Part shown: one piece after another, positions 12,655-12,700 of the stretch
How the letters are laid out: the number at the start of each line of letters is the position of its first letter
Numbering within the stretch: the first letter of the stretch is position 1
DNA from: Firmicutes bacterium UBA5388
Lineage (GTDB): Bacteria > Bacillota > UBA4882 > UBA10575
Assembly (NCBI GenBank): GCA_002409975.1
Contig: DHOO01000035.1
Span: 21,582 to 34,281, forward strand
Direction of reading: 5' to 3'
Length of the DNA stretch: 12,700 bases
Program-made: the position numbers and the translations under genes
The notes under the pieces: model-generated
What the model was told of the DNA's origin: nothing
What the model saw: only the letters and a program-made list of their open reading frames with translations
Databases searched by the model: none

Positions 12655-12662
12655 GGTTTTTT
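12638..12662 (+). terminator. Terminator-like hairpin, plus strand
   Basis: CCTATGG pairs with CCATAAGG (one bulged A) across a four-base loop, followed by six T's. It would end a short transcript from the 12560-12600 region. On the minus strand the following bases are TATTTCTTT, much weaker as a stop for the tRNA transcript. Confidence 0.5.
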
Positions 12663-12685
12663 ATTCATAAATTTATATAAAAAAA

Positions 12686-12700
12686 TGGCTCCCCGAGTTG
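12686..12700 (-). tRNA. 3' end of a tRNA (probably Asn), cut by the window edge
   Basis: The minus strand reads CAACTCGGGGAGCCA: the end of a T-stem, a seven-base acceptor strand TCGGGGA, discriminator G and an encoded CCA, followed by seven T's. Acceptor TCCCCGA/TCGGGGA with discriminator G is what I know from tRNA-Asn of Firmicutes. The anticodon lies outside the window, so the identity is inference. Confidence 0.6.

Noticed and set aside
1..12700. CRISPR array, transposase or phage genes
   Set aside because: No regularly spaced repeats and no transposase, integrase or phage-like protein were seen on either strand.

Overview
The window looks like a Firmicutes (Clostridia-type or related) chromosome of moderate to low GC. 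The evidence is strong purine-rich ribosome binding sites, frequent TTG and GTG starts, near-consensus sigma-A promoters (TTGACA-17-TATAAT), a csaB pyruvyl transferase next to a TagA/CpsF-type glycosyltransferase, and a GEMM-I cyclic-di-GMP riboswitch. I cannot name the species. Whether the cell has one or two membranes matters here and is not settled by the sequence.

Left half (about 113-6206, all on the minus strand, read right to left): a probable single operon for cell-envelope polysaccharide. It begins with a multi-pass membrane sensor histidine kinase. Then come a beta-rich lipoprotein, a DUF4330-like single-pass membrane protein, an O-antigen-ligase-like (Wzy_C) membrane protein, a CsaB polysaccharide pyruvyl transferase and a WecG/TagA/CpsF glycosyltransferase. 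Gaps are short, and there are overlaps at 3247-3250 and 856-895. The products fit synthesis, ligation and pyruvylation of a secondary cell-wall polymer.

Right half (about 6391-12420): a putative surface-fibre locus. Minus-strand genes encode a pilin-like secreted protein, a two-domain periplasmic-chaperone-like protein and two more pilin-like proteins, in one tight operon. That operon starts from a consensus promoter and has a structured leader ending in an intrinsic terminator. A fourth pilin-like gene follows with its own promoter and a class I c-di-GMP aptamer (about 9683-9792). Facing this set on the plus strand is an 876-codon exported protein. It has two N-terminal Ig-like domains, about 400 residues resembling an outer-membrane beta-barrel, and two C-terminal SdrD_B/Cna_B-like domains with calcium-type loops. 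Pilins, chaperone and a barrel of usher-like size resemble a divergent chaperone-usher pilus under c-di-GMP control. The usher assignment is inference from architecture, not recognised homology.

Right edge (12420-12700): no sizeable gene. It holds a possible 17-codon ORF with a terminator-like hairpin on the plus strand, and the 3' end of a tRNA (probably Asn) on the minus strand, cut by the window edge. Left edge (1-112): a short 7-bp tandem repeat and an unrecognised open frame.
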